64,000 nt of DNA, taken from NCBI GenBank assembly GCA_026874595.1, contig CM049320.1, forward strand, positions 39,060,714 to 39,124,713, given 5' to 3'. The stretch is from Sipunculus nudus. Lineage: Eukaryota > Annelida > Sipuncula > Golfingiida > Sipunculidae. The notes under the pieces are model-generated. The model was given only the letters and a program-made list of their open reading frames with translations. It was not told the DNA's origin and searched no databases. A program made the translations under genes and the position numbers. Below, piece after piece: positions 13,260 through 25,542 of this stretch (its first letter is position 1; each line of letters starts with the position of its first letter).

Positions 13260-13291
13260 CAAGGGACTCATGGGTCACAACGCTCAGCTGA
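13260..13291 (+). repeat. 'caagggaccc' head fragment
   Basis: Reads caagggactcatgggtcaca then 'acgctcagctga'. Solo fragment of the family also seen at 4468, 6424, 18204, 20926, 25543 and 61823. Confidence 0.7.
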
Positions 13292-13569
13292 ACTCTTTAA
13301 ACATTAGATATAGAATATTGTGATCATAGTGCAGTGAGACTACTCATCTATAAATGACCATTTTAAACCCCATGCTGATCAGATATTCCCGTCATCCCTC
13401 TGGGTTTCTTGGAGAATTTTTTTCCCACATTTACCTGTTTCTAGTAACAAACTTCTCTCAGTCTGGCACAGCCTAATTGAAGTACCTCACTGTCAATACT
13501 ATCCTCGGTAATATTATAAACCACACTGATTCTTCTTGCTAAGGAGACAACTGGAATGGCTTTTTTTGC

Positions 13570-14244
13570 AGTGCAAAAACAGATGTCTCCCCCCCTATGG
13601 GCCATCCCAAAACATTAGGGGTAAAAAATATGCACTCAAATAATAACTCCAAACAATTCTAGATTTCAGCAGATTTGACCTTGAAGGTCAAGGTCACCAG
13701 TTTCCTCCTCTGCAATTTTGGCAGAAAGAACTCAAGTGTCAAATTTGGAGAAAATACCTCGAGTATTTCTAAAGTTATGGGGGTCACAATAATCCTATAA
13801 TTGCGCAGATTTGACCCTGAAGATCAAGGTCAAGTTCACCAGTATCCATACTATTCAGAAAACTCAGAGGAAACAATTTGTGTGTTGAATCTTAGGGAAA
13901 AATACACAATACTTCATAAGTTATTGTTTTCACAAAACCATAATTATAATTAAGCTTATTTTACCTTGAAGATCCTGGTTCAGATCACCATTTTTTTTAT
14001 CTCATCCAAGAACAAGTTATGGGGTTCACAACAATTTTAGATTTTGGCAGATTTAGCCCTGAAAATAAAGTCAAGGTTATCGGTTTCAAAGATTTTGGTA
14101 AAAACAATTTGTTTCAAATTTTTAAAAAAAAATATGCAGCCCTTCCAAAGTTATTGTGTTCACAAGATATCCTAATGATGACGACAACTGACGACAGACG
14201 ATGGCATTGAAAACAACATGTCTCCCTTGCAGGGGGGAGGCATA
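13570..14244 (+). mobile_element. Non-autonomous element, GACGAC tract and terminal hairpin
   Basis: The left part contains 'cagatgtctcccccccta'. Two or three diverged internal units each hold 'cagatttgacc' and 'ggtcaaggtcacc'. The 3' end has a 'gacgacaactgacgacagac' tract, then a hairpin with arms at 14218-14226 (atgtctccc) and 14235-14243. The left-end word atgtctccc reappears in the 3' hairpin. There is no transposase frame. Design parallels the elements ending at 9925, 16253 and 31535. Confidence 0.6.
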
Positions 14245-15229
14245 ATAATTAAACTCACTGTTACTGGTATCACTTTATTGCTGAATTTTTTAACTGTACA
14301 TTCTCCTTTCGAACAATAGTGATTTGTGCTTGGTGCTCAGGAATTCAGTGATTGTAATACAAAGTCAATACAAGGGCATCCAATCACCTCTTGTCAGCTG
14401 TGCCGTGCGTACATCGCCTCTGCTCGGATATAGTAATTAAAGTTTCCATGTGAAAAGGCCTTTCAGCACCCAAGGCTGATACCAGGTGGAAAAGCCAAGT
14501 GTCAACACATCTACTTTTTTTATGATTACAATCATGGACTTCTGGTGTCACTCCGCAGTGAATGAGGGTTCAGTCTACTATATGGCAAAATATTACATCA
14601 CTACATCTTTTGGTATTCAGATTTTTATCCATGAGACTATAAGCCTTCTTTATTGATACACAATTCATATTTCTGGGGCATGGAATTTTCCATTTCAGGA
14701 TTTAAATATATGGGCAGAAATTAACTGCTTTGGCCTATCAGAAATCAGGCTTGGTACCCAAAATAACTCATCTGATCATAAAGAATTGAAACAATTTTTT
14801 TGGCTGCCTGACACATATTAAGTACCCTGTAAATATGGGGCTAGATGTCTCCTTAAATTTGCTGAGACAATATCAGTTTTTTATATCATGATAATAACAT
14901 AAAATTTATTGAGATATATTCTTATATCATAATATCATAATATCTGGTGAGGGAACTTCATCACTTGTCATCAAATCGCAACTGTCAGTATTTTCTGCCA
15001 TGATTCTTGGACCACCTATGAGCAGGTATATGCCAAGAGGTTTTGGAAAACGCAATTCTGACATACACCTTTGATACTATAATGATTACTTCTGTATAGA
15101 ATTTCATGCAATTCATTAAAATAAATGCTATCCATGAAAATAAATGGTTTTCTGAACAGAGAAACACCCTGGTAAAGACATTATTTTTAGGTTATAATCC
15201 TATAAGGACATGTTTGTGTACCAAGCCAA
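14245..15229. other. No gene seen
   Basis: Unassigned sequence; no paired repeat or recognisable ORF. Confidence 0.45.
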
Positions 15230-16253
15230 AAATGCATATCAAGATACCAAGATAATAGGGAAACTTGCTCATAGTTCACAGAATATGGGTCATCATGACC
15301 TAATCTAAGGTGTTGAAGGAGATTTGCCAAGGACCTCCTTGAATTTTAAGTTAGAAGATTCTAGGTCCAATCACATTGATTTGTGACCATGCATTTGATT
15401 TTATCAGTGATAAACTCATGTGTTTTCCCATAGCTCACAGAATAAAGGTCACAGTGACCCATATCAGGATTCAATGGAGACTTGCCGAGGACATCCCTTC
15501 CCAAGGTTCTAAGTCCAACAGTAAAGTTTTGTGCTCTGTCTGACTGTCTGCTTTTAATCATGTTTTTGGCCAGTAGCTCACAGAATATATGTTGCCAAGA
15601 CCTAATTTCAGGTTTCCATGGAGATTTACCCAGGAACTCCCAGAATGTCTTGTTAGAAGATTCTAAGCTAAACACATGCAATTTGTGCCCCGTCTGACTC
15701 ACTGGGTGGTCAAAATCATGTTTGCAGCCCACAGTTTGCAAAAAATTGGTCACCAAGACCAAATGTCAGGTTTCAAAGGAGATTTTCCTAATACCTCCAT
15801 GGATGCACATGTACAGTCAGAAGTTACTAGATCTAATAGTATTTAGTTTGTGCCCTGCTCCATTTGAAGGTCTAAAATATAAAAAAAATAATGGTAAAAA
15901 TGAGAAAAAAAATACAGGTGACACCACCAGTCTTCAGGAACCGATGAAACACTTCAGGATCGATACACATGGAAAGAATCATGTCTATCAAAGCATTAGT
16001 TAATCAGATATTGGAGCTATTTTACCCAATTTTCAACTATTCTCCGGTGCAATAACATGCCTGTAACTCAAGAATTTAGGTTTCAGTGACCAAATTTGAG
16101 GTGTCCAAGGAGATTTTTTAAGGACCTCCATGGATGATCAGTTAGAAGTTTCTAAGTCCGGAGGTGTTGATCTGTGCCATGTTAACAGACGACTGGACAG
16201 ATCGACAAAGAGTGATTGCTATAGCTCAGATGACTTTCCATCAGCTGAGCTAA
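15230..16253 (+). mobile_element. Tandem-unit element with 3' hairpin
   Basis: About five diverged units of roughly 150-170 bp, marked by 'cacagaatat', 'tcatgacctaat', 'ggagatttgcc', 'ggacctcc' and 'agaagattctaggtcc'. The terminal hairpin has arms from 16222 (tagctcagatga) and 16241-16252 (tcagctgagcta), with CTAA at 16250-16253, the same hairpin as at 9894-9924. Related units lie at 57868-57945 and 62040-62320. A 133-codon minus-strand ORF here is a repeat artefact. Confidence 0.68.
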
Positions 16254-17150
16254 TGATTGATTTAAATGGTCATTGTTTAAGACACATAAATACCCTTTTT
16301 TCTTTTTTCTTTTTCAATTTTTACCCTCTTTATTAATTCTTGAAGCTTTAAGTATGTCTTATGTTGACTAATAAAGTGATCACAAATTACATTTTACAAT
16401 AAACTTTTCAAATAAAAAAAAAGTTCACATATTACAAGGGACAAGTAAAAACTGAATCAAAATTTACTTCTTTTTATTCCTAATTTTGTTGGTTCATTCT
16501 GACAAGTGTTAAGTGGTTCATCAATATGTAATCTAACTGTAGTTTATTTGCAGCTATTTCTCCATTTATGCCTGTTACAACCACCAATTAACAGGACAAT
16601 CTAGTCTGGAAGAACTCAGTGGTGCCACCTATTGGCTGAAAAGTGCACTGGATCTCCCACGGTGTCTCCAGGCAATTGCATTCTCCCATAAATAACCAGA
16701 AAACTTGGATTGTGAACTCTGAACTTCTGACAACCTTTACAGTCTAAAACTGGTCTCAGTGTACTAATACCGGACACACAAGGACAGCCTGTTAAGTTCT
16801 GTCGCTTTCTTCTCGCCTTCAGAAAGAGGAAGCGAGCTAAGCAAACTCACTCAGAATGCAGTTAAACATATAAGATATTTGGCTGATGTTTCATTTTAAC
16901 CAAACCTTTATGAATTCCAGATTTTTTTTGGTTCTACCATACATTGTATACACAGTCACTGATTTGTCCAGCTCAAATCCTGATTAAGACTGTGAGTGGA
17001 CAAAATAATTAATTAAGCCTTCAGCATATACTTTTGATTACATAAGGGAAATTTCACTTGAGTTCAGGCTACTAATTACTGAAATCCATAACTGCATAAT
17101 AACATTTTATTTATATACCATCTAAAATTTCTAATACATAGAAATAGAAT
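16254..17150. other. No gene seen; one strong CTCF-like site
   Basis: Unassigned sequence without a paired repeat. The CTCF-like motif at 16621-16635 is listed separately. Confidence 0.4.
16621..16635 (-). promoter_or_regulatory. CTCF-like motif
   Basis: On the minus strand this reads CCAATAGGTGGCACC, matching 14 of 15 positions of the animal CTCF core CCASYAGRKGGCRSY. It lies outside any repeat I could define. Binding is not shown by sequence alone. Confidence 0.3.
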
Positions 17151-17520
17151 TGTGGTAGGGCAACCAGAAGTGGGATCCTACTTGCCTTACTGGGCAAGTG
17201 GGTCCAACAAAAACCTTTACACAAAGGCCTGAATCTGTATAATCTTAATTTAGCCATTAATTTTCTTTCCTTGGAGAAATGAAATAATATTGTAATACCT
17301 TGATCTTTAATTACCTGTATGTTTACCTGGGCAAAGACTAAAAAGTAATATTATTAACAAACATTTGAACAAAATAATCATGTGGAGCACGCTTTGTCTT
17401 TGTGCTTGTGGCTTTAATCACTGATTTTTGTAGGACAAGTAAAAATTCATGTGGCGCAGTTAAAAGCTAATGTCACTTGCCTTACTTGGCAAGTGCTTTC
17501 AAAAGGAATGTCAACCCTAA
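17151..17520 (+). mobile_element. 'acttgccc' family element, 5'-truncated
   Basis: Contains 'tacttgccttactgggcaag', 'aaacctttacacaaaggcct', 'gacaagtaaaaattcatgtg' and a closing 'acttggcaagtgctttcaaa', in the same order as the copy at 51584-51856. The left terminal repeat is missing. Confidence 0.65.
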
Positions 17521-17563
17521 GACAACACCAGCTTCAGATTAAAAACATTTTTACAAGGACTTT

Positions 17564-17953
17564 CAGGGCTCAACAATAACTGCTGCCCACATGCCTGGGG
17601 CAAGTAAAAAATTTGGAAAACTGTGGCAGGGCAAACTACAGTCACCTCTTACTTGCCCGACATAGCAAGTGGACTCAATACAAGGCTTTACCTTATATTT
17701 CAATAAAATTCCCAAAATGTTTATCCCATCCAATTATATTGATAAATCATCTGTATTCTAAATTACCTGTTAATTGTCTAATATACAATAAAACAGGCAA
17801 AACATAGATGTGGAGCATACTTTGCAACCTGACCACAGTTACCGACTTTTGTACGGCGAGTCTAAATTTATGTAGGGCAGGTAAAAGCTAGGTGTTACTT
17901 GCCCAACGGGGCATGCACTGAAGTTAATGTTAAAAAGTAAATGTTAAGCCCTG
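17564..17953 (+). mobile_element. 'acttgccc' family element, both ends present
   Basis: Starts cagggctcaacaataac and ends gttaagccctg. The internal order of motifs matches the family: 'ggggcaagtaaaa', 'acttgcccgacatagcaagt', 'aattatattgataaatc', then 'acttgcccaacggggca'. It lies head-to-tail only 43 bp after the previous copy. No clean target duplication was found. Confidence 0.7.
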
Positions 17954-18203
17954 TAGTAATCGACTGCAACTCATCAGATCCCTATGCTAATTAGACAACC
18001 GCAAGGTGATGTAGCTATCAGAAATTATTTCAAGTAACAAAGAATAGGCTGACAAAACCACCTGATCCGGTTTTTAATCCTGCCTCTGAGAGAAAATAAA
18101 GACAGCCGGTGTCTTCAGCTTTCATTCATGTTGATTCACTGAGGCTCCCTTGTTGAAAGCTGTGATACCAGCATGATATATGATACTTAGTTGTGAACAT
18201 TGA

Positions 18204-18272
18204 CAAGGGACCCATGGGTCATAGTGCTCAGCTGAAGTTGACCTTGAAGGTAAAAATCTAAAATAATGAACA
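18204..18272 (+). repeat. 'caagggaccc' head fragment
   Basis: Reads caagggacccatgggtcata, then 'gtgctcagctgaagttgacc' and 'ttgaaggtaaaaatc', similar over about 65 bp to 4468-4562. Confidence 0.72.
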
Positions 18273-18839
18273 AATAGATATTAAGTCTGAGAGGAAAAAG
18301 TAATATTGGCCTTTGTTGGTTGGTTGATTGGTCTGAATTGATGACAATGGAATGTGACAAATAATATTTTGTGATCTGACCATATGTTTTCTAATGCTGA
18401 AACTGAAGAAAATTTCCCTATCATGAACATCACCAATTTCAAACCTACATAAACCAAAAGCTGACCACAGTATAACCGTACTTCATGTATGTAGACTTGT
18501 ACCCCGTCTAGTAAAAATTTGAGTTTCCTGAACTGTACCCTGTTAATTGCCTGAAGAAAGACAAACTATCGCCCATCCCTACAGTTCAGATGACTTGCAA
18601 TGTTTTTTGTATTATCCTGTTAAACACCATGTCCAGATTGTGTAAGCATTTTAACATTTTAAGTTTTTTATTTATCCAATATGACAAAGTAATATTACCA
18701 ATGCCAGTTTTTAACAACAATTTTATTTTTTTATGGAGAAATGTTGAGAGTATTATTGAATAATTTATGTATGATTATTGAATGTGTATGCAAATGCCAT
18801 ACTCACAAATCACACTTTCACAAATTTGCCTAAGTACAA

Positions 18840-19025
18840 ATGTACTTCAGATCTTTCTAGGTTAGTGTTTAAAAGGTAGCTGATTTTATTTTGTACTTCA
18901 CATCTTTCTAGGTAAGTGTTTAATAGGTAACTGATTTTATTTTGTAATTCATGTTTTTCTAGGTTAGCATTTAATAGGTAGCTGATTTTATGTTGTGCTT
19001 TGTTTAATAGGTAGCTGATTTTATT
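18840..19025. repeat. 51-bp tandem repeat, about 3.5 copies
   Basis: The unit contains 'tgtacttcagatctttctag' and 'ttaataggtagctgatttta'. Starts fall at about 18841, 18892 and 18943, 51 apart, with a shortened fourth copy ending near 19025. Confidence 0.88.
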
Positions 19026-19179
19026 CAGTCAATTCTTACTCTTTCAGACTGTAACCAGAGGACTGACTTTGTATATTAAGGTATAGGGAGTATGACCAGA
19101 TAACTGTTTTTCAAGTTTTATTAATTTTATGAAATATCATGTTTAGCCATTAATGTGAGAAACCCAGTTAGGATGAACA

Positions 19180-20120
19180 CGTGTTCCATTTGGTGCAAAT
19201 TTCAAAGCAGTTTAGCAATCAGTTAGCGCCACCTGCATCCTTTGATGTTCCTTTCTATACAGCATAGACTCGTGAGAACTGATCCTGTATGACAGTCTCC
19301 ACAGTAACTGTGTCTGGTAGGTGAAGTCTTGTCTGTGAATTTGTTTAGGATAGTTTTCCGATGATATCATCCCTGGGGGCATGTCTGCACTAGGTTTGAT
19401 GTGTGTGGACAACAGACTTCATGGATGGAGGTGCTGATTGGCAGTTGAGTCCAGCAAGAGTTGTGATGTCAGGAGTCTTACATAAGACATGTACCCTAGT
19501 TATCTTCAGAATGAGTCGGCGCGTTACGTAAGTGTAGCATCTCCTGAGTTTCAGCAGTCAAACTGTCTGGTCTACTATCTTCTGTGAGTCCAGTTGAGAG
19601 ATCGCATCATTGGTTATTGACAGTCCACGTCTGAGGGAGGCCACCTTGTTGATACACAATCTGTAAAGTACTTCAGAGACAGTGATATTGTTAGCTAAAG
19701 GATAGGCATTCTTGTGATGATGCTCACTCCCAGGAACAGGCATGGGGACTTTGTCTTGACCCAATACTGCGAGGGTGCTGAATTTCACTAGAGAGTGTGT
19801 ATATTCAGTATCTGGATACTGGAGGGCTACAATAGACTACAGCTGAGTGAGCCTTTGATTCAGGGTTCCACAGGAACATTCGGTGTGCGAAACACAAATG
19901 GTAATTTATGGACAATGAACTGTTATACTGCAGTGAGAACCAGTTGTGGCTTGTGTCCATCTGTATTACACTGGGATTAGACTGTGCTCCATGTACACGT
20001 ATTACACCAGGGACTAGCAAAACATCTAGACATCTCATGAGAGCGAGAGGTCATGTAACCTGGCCGTAACATTTGGAACTGTCTGTGTTAGTTTTATGAT
20101 GAATAATGGACTCTGTGAAC
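19180..20120. other. Less AT-rich unassigned stretch
   Basis: GC content rises to roughly 45% against an AT-rich surround. Several short ORFs of 60-77 codons lie on the minus strand but match nothing I know, and no confident splice structure links them. A perfect bZIP-type palindrome, ttacgtaa, sits at 19524-19531. It could be an untranslated exon, a lncRNA or an old insertion. Confidence 0.25.
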
Positions 20121-20925
20121 TTTAGTGATTACTGCTATATTTGTGTTGACAGCACCTCCCTCCAGAGATCTGTAAGTCACCCTTTTATTTGTTATTATAT
20201 TTTTTTGTTATCTTACAACAGTCTTATAGAGTTTTTCTTTGGGTGTGTTAATGTCTGGTCCGCCTATTATTTTGACGGAATGAAAAGAACCTGGAAGTTC
20301 ACATCCCCAATGGAGTGACACAGACAACTACTCTGCAGGTTTAGATTAATAATCACAAAAGCAGAATCTCTGAAAATCTATCAAATGGCAAAAAAAAATT
20401 ATTCCTGGTGCTAGATATGTTTCTGTATGGGGTTTAACAGAATGTTACATTTGTCTCATAACCAGACTAATTAATTTGAGCATACCCTTAAGATGAAACA
20501 GAATCCCCGTGCATTTATATAATCGAACATCATACTATTTCGCTGATCAGTGATGAATTTCAGTATCCCTGCTCCTTGTGAGTATTTTGTTCACACCCAT
20601 TCCCTGCTGCGTGGGCCCACGGTTTGATAACATGACTGATCTCAGACTCTTTTGCAATGATATGAAAATTTGTCTACCATCAAGCAGACAATAAAAGATA
20701 AGATTACATGTCAGATGATTTTTATTATTTTGTGTAGACAAAGAAAATCAAACTTTGAACCTCTGGCAAAAGTTAGCAAAACAGTTGACAGTGGTGGTAG
20801 TGTAGCGAACAGTTAACTATTTTGAAGTGCTAGGAACTGTTGTTAAATAATGTTCTATGACTGCAAGAAAAAGGCAATCCAATATTACCATATACCTTAC
20901 CTAGTTAAAGCACCTGATTTTGAAG
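20121..20925. other. No gene seen
   Basis: Unassigned sequence without repeat or recognisable ORF. Confidence 0.4.
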
Positions 20926-20962
20926 AAGGGGGACCTATGGGTCACAGCGCTCAGCTGAAGTT
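20926..20962 (+). repeat. 'caagggaccc' head fragment
   Basis: Degenerate copy: aagggggacctatgggtcac then 'agcgctcagctgaagtt'. Confidence 0.6.
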
Positions 20963-21380
20963 ATGACATAACTTTAACAAATCCTGGAAACTGAAAAATT
21001 AAAATTTTTTATATTATTGCACTTGCAAATTCTAGTGCAGCAGCCATTTGGCAATATTATAAATAAATCTGTCCAGCATGTATTGTCCCTTCCTCTTAAT
21101 TCCAAATACATGTAATCCTGCTTGGGCACCTGTAAAGAATATAAATGCTGTGGTAGGTGAAAAATGAATACATCTTTGTATGAGATCACAATTTTACTAT
21201 CATGTCAATTTTTAAAATAGATTAAACTTTCTTATATAAGAAACAACCAGAAAATATAAGTTGATTCAGAATTACAAAATTTTTAACAATCGAAAAAGAT
21301 ATGGAAAAACATAGCTGATTACTTTTCTTCAAATTTGCTGAGACAGTAATTTAATGAATTTTAATATTTGCCTTAGATCC

Positions 21381-21388
21381 CATATTGT
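21381..21388. repeat. Target site duplication, left
   Basis: catattgt, repeated exactly at 22240-22247 on the other side of the hAT-like element. Confidence 0.85.
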
Positions 21389-22239
21389 TAGTGTTGGGAC
21401 GATACGGGTTTTTGATATCATGATAATTATTCAAATTTTTATCGCGATATACCGTGATATCGCGATATTTTTAATTATATATAAAGGCATTAATAAGCCA
21501 TCAATAATGGTATTTATAACAACCACCTTTAAAGTCTTGACTTTATACAAGGGGTTAAGTATTAATATCATTTATACCAATTGTGCCAGTACCACAGAAT
21601 GACTCATAAAGTGATGTAAGTTGCATGAAGGTCCTGCAGGTGTGCAAGCTTGAGGTGCGGGAAGTCCTGCCCCCATCGTCGAATCACCCTTGTCAGAACT
21701 TTCCATCAGTTTCCTATAGCTACATAAAAGCCGAAGAATCCCGGCGAATTTTCGGAGAGCGTGTCATACCAATCATGGCTAAATATACCATCTCAATTTT
21801 ACATGGCAAAATATGCAACCCGTATGGAATGTTCGATTCAGTGGTGACACTTTTATGTTGACATTTTCGTTCCATGCAATAAAAGCATAAATATGTGTAT
21901 TTATTGCTCTTTCATTATAATGTTATTTTCTCCTGGAATTCTCAAGCTTTTGTCCTATCTGATTCATCCTGCTACTTCCGGACATTTCCGACTAATCTCG
22001 AAGTCTGTAAGCACACGGTTCCACCCACACGCGTGTATTCAAATACATGTGGTTTATAAAAATAAATAAATGATTCTTTGAAATAAATTTATTTTGTACT
22101 TCAAGGGCTTGCTTGTGAACCAAAATCGTGAACAAAAATTGATATCCTGGTATCGCGATAATAGGAAAGTTGACGGTATGATAACCGTAGCTGTCAGATA
22201 TCGTGATAATACCGTATACCGGTAACCGTCCCAACCCTA
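21389..22239. mobile_element. Non-autonomous hAT-like transposon, 851 bp
   Basis: The left end is tagtgttgggacgatacggg and the right end is the inverted form (cgtcccaaccccta-like: ...gtcccaaccctA). Both arms contain 'atcgcgata' and 'tatcatgataat' or 'tatcgtgataat' words. It is flanked by a perfect 8-bp duplication, catattgt, diagnostic of hAT, P and related superfamilies; the TAGNGTTGGGA start favours hAT. No transposase frame is present and the internal ORFs are under 85 codons, so movement would depend on an enzyme made elsewhere. Confidence 0.88.
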
Positions 22240-22247
22240 CATATTGT
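22240..22247. repeat. Target site duplication, right
   Basis: catattgt, identical to 21381-21388. Confidence 0.85.
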
Positions 22248-22409
22248 TATCATATGTCTGAAAATAGAGGACTTTTGAGCATCCAAAGGAGAGATAAAAT
22301 GTGTCAAATTTTGATTGGTTATGTAAAACTGATTTTTTAGTACTTTATGTATGTCATTTTTGTATGATTAAATTATTATAAATCTTGTCATTTTATAATT
22401 ATTTGATTA

Positions 22410-22570
22410 CAGTGAGATTGTAAGGGTCAGCACAGAGTTTACACAAATGACTGGTTTATCTGAGGCAGCCAGCAAATGACTGTGACAAGGGCAAACTCTG
22501 ATCCTTCCAGTCACAAAGCCAGAAATCTGCACCTTTCAATGGACCCCAAGAAGTAGGCATTTTAAAGAGG
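22410..22570 (+). repeat. Dispersed repeat, paralogue of 51480-51970
   Basis: Shares 'taaggg', 'gcacag', 'gtttacaca' and 'tgactggtt', then 'accccaagaa', in the same order as the sequence on both sides of the 51584-51856 insertion. It appears to show the uninterrupted state of that site. Confidence 0.5.
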
Positions 22571-22743
22571 TTTCGAGCATCACAGATGCTTACCCTAGCA
22601 TCCCTGAAAGCCAAGACCAAAGTGTCAGATAAATAAATAACAACTGCACTTGATGATATAAAACATAGAAACCAGTATATATAGGTCAAAAGAACAGGAC
22701 AGTGGGGACATCAGGCCAACATAAACAAGGACTGCAGGCCTAA

Positions 22744-24711
22744 TGCAACCGGTGCAATGGGATATACATCACGTATAATGTTTCCATGATAACATGCTTG
22801 ACCATTATTTGAAAAGTACTTATAATTAATTTCTAGATCATGTGTGACATGTGCATGTACAATGTAAGTACTAAATATTTTGGACCAGAGTACAAGCACC
22901 AATAACACAAATGTCACTCCTATAAACATACCCTGTGCAAACGTCATTGTAGGTGGCGACACCAGTCTTGTGTATAAGGAAAGCCATCATGGCATGGGCA
23001 GGCCAAAATTTTAGGCCGATACATCAAACTTCTCAGTCAAGTGCACTCGGATGACAAAGCTCAAATGAGGTTGGCAGTTGCACCCAAGTTAACCAAAATG
23101 AAAGTTTTTGCAGCTATTGTACTGAGTAAACTCTTGACCTATACCTGGCTGCACTGACTGAACTCTTGACCTGTTGATTAATCTGATACCTTTGGCAGTC
23201 TGCCTCAGCAATAAATAGATCGAGACTGAAACTTGGCCTGTTGCCATGTCTGAAATAGTTGGCAGTCTGCCAAGCTATTTATAGATACAGACACAATCTT
23301 GGCATGCATGCTGCAATATCTGTTTATACATATTGAAAAACTTTAGCTACAATGCTTTTTTCAAGCTGCATATTAATAAGATTTTTTTATCAATGTTTGG
23401 AATAATAACAGATGCCTATTTAAAGCAAAATCAGAATCTATATATTATTCATTTTATCAGACAAATAAGTAAAGCTCTGCTTATATACCCAAATATCTCA
23501 GTTTGTCAATACAATTAATCTACCAGCTTTGCTTACCAAAGAATCTCATAGTCCTTTCATCTTTAAAGGTAAAATAATTCTGAAGAAATTAATCATCTAA
23601 ATAAACTTGAACAAAGGCCACCTAAGAGTCAATTTGTGCAGTGTTACAGAAGTTGAAACAACAGTTCTGTAGGAGAAGACTATTGCAGTACACAGTTGGA
23701 AATAGGCTTGCTTGTGTTTCTTTGACTACCAAAAATCCATGAACCCAATCAATACTTATACAATTGAAAGAACTCCACCCTAGGATGATGCTTGTGAAAA
23801 ATTAAACCATTCAGCTTGACAGTTTCATCATAAAACATTTATAAACTGAAACAGGCAAAAATTACAAGGTTTTTGCCTGTAAAAAATGGTCCATGTAGGT
23901 GGCATTACAAAACTGCAATTTCAAATATGAGTCATGTGACCAACATTTACACAAAACTTGGTGATGCCAGCTCCTGTTGTTTCTGAGATTGTTATATTAG
24001 TATTCTCACTTGCCAAAATGACTAAGTCAAATTCTTGTAACTCAGCAAAAATTCATCAAACCCAAACCATTTGAAATATTGAACAAATTGGCGGAATGGT
24101 TTCAGAGAAGATTTCCAAAGGTTATCAAGCTTTTTCCCCATAAATATAAGTTGATGCAGGTGGTACCACAAAAAGTTCAAACCTTTATATGTGACAGATT
24201 TTTGCATAAAATTTGGGAATGCTAGCTCCTACTATTCTTATGAAGTTATAGGTTAATGTACTGATGGCCGATGAAAAAGGTCGATGAGGGTAGCACCACT
24301 AATACCTAAATTTCAAATATGACTCATGTGACCAATATTTGCATAAAATTTGGTGATGATAGCTTCAGCCATTTCTGAGATTGTAAGGTTAGTATGCTTT
24401 TTTGGTCAGATGACTAAGTTAAACTTCCTGTAACTCGGCCAAAAATCACCATTCAGATTGATTCAGGAATTATTACTGTGAAATATTTAACAATATGGCT
24501 GGACAGTTTCAGGGGAGAACATTTTTAAAGGTTTGTAAAAGTCAAAGTAAATGCAGATAGCAAAAAAATAAGCAAAATCTGATAGAGTTTATTAGATGAC
24601 TGATTTTTTTGCATAAAATTTGGTGATGCTTGCTTCTGCATGCCATTTTTGAGATAGTATGTATAAACGTAAAGACAACGCCAGACCATCACATAAGCTC
24701 ACAGATTTGCA
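22744..24711 (+). mobile_element. 2-kb non-autonomous element, copy A
   Basis: Similar in order over its whole length to 58231-60300. Shared blocks include 'caatgggatatacatc', 'ggtggcgacaccagtcttgt', 'ggaataataacagatgccta', 'accagctttg' and 'cataagctcaca'. Its ends, tgcaaccggtg and cacagatttgca, are degenerate forms of copy B's perfect 12-bp inverted repeat. No long ORF. Confidence 0.78.
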
Positions 24712-25542
24712 AAAAAGTCAATTCTTGCATGTCTTTGATCAGTCAAATAGAATCATTTTATCTCCAAATTTCCTTATAGAACATTTCCCCAAATGCAAAA
24801 ACTATACACGCCAGAGCCTTCTGTAGAAAACATGGATCATATTTGAACAGGTCTGCTGGAGTCTTGTAGGTACACCTGGGACCAACATGCTCACAACTTA
24901 ATTAGTAACTTAATATTAACTAGCCTGCCCTGCTGCCTGCAAACTCTGTAGTCCCTGGGAGCGTGGGGAGGGGAGTAGGAGGGCTGGGAGACATGTATTG
25001 CAGCTGGACCCCATGCTTTAACGGTTTTATATCCTGTTGTACCTATGGAAGCCACGGTGACAGTTGTTTCCAAGGTACCGTGTAACAACAATTACCAATC
25101 TGATGGGTCCTAATTAGCAGTAAATCAGATGACGTAATTAGTACATTCATGACTCGATCATCTGCTCCTCGGCCAATGAATATGACCAGCCGAATTCAAC
25201 AAGATTAGCAAATATCAAGTCAATCACTGCTTTGATTTTTTAGACAGTGTTGCTTATGTCAATTTTACTCTGAATGAACAAATTGTATTTAAATTTCAGA
25301 ACTGTTGGTCATTATTTTTTAGAAACTATTAAATGCTGTAGGTTCAAAATTTGCTTAATAATTTGGATGAAAATACACTACATCAGATTAAAGATACAAT
25401 ATGCCAAATAATAAGTACTGAGGTTAACCTTTGACATGAATTATCTGTCAGAATCAAAGTGATTTTTTAAATCTCATTTTAAACAAGAAAGTAACTAAGT
25501 ATTTATATGTCTCACCTTTCCATGGTTAAAAAAATCACAAAA
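24712..25542. other. No gene seen
   Basis: Unassigned sequence with no paired repeat. Confidence 0.4.

Noticed and set aside
15361-15762. 133-codon minus-strand open frame
   Set aside because: It runs across diverged tandem units of a mobile element; the repetitive peptide reflects the DNA units.
22744-24711. Segmental duplication of a gene region (against 58231-60300)
   Set aside because: Terminal inverted repeats and the nested position of copy B fit transposition better, and no gene is inside.
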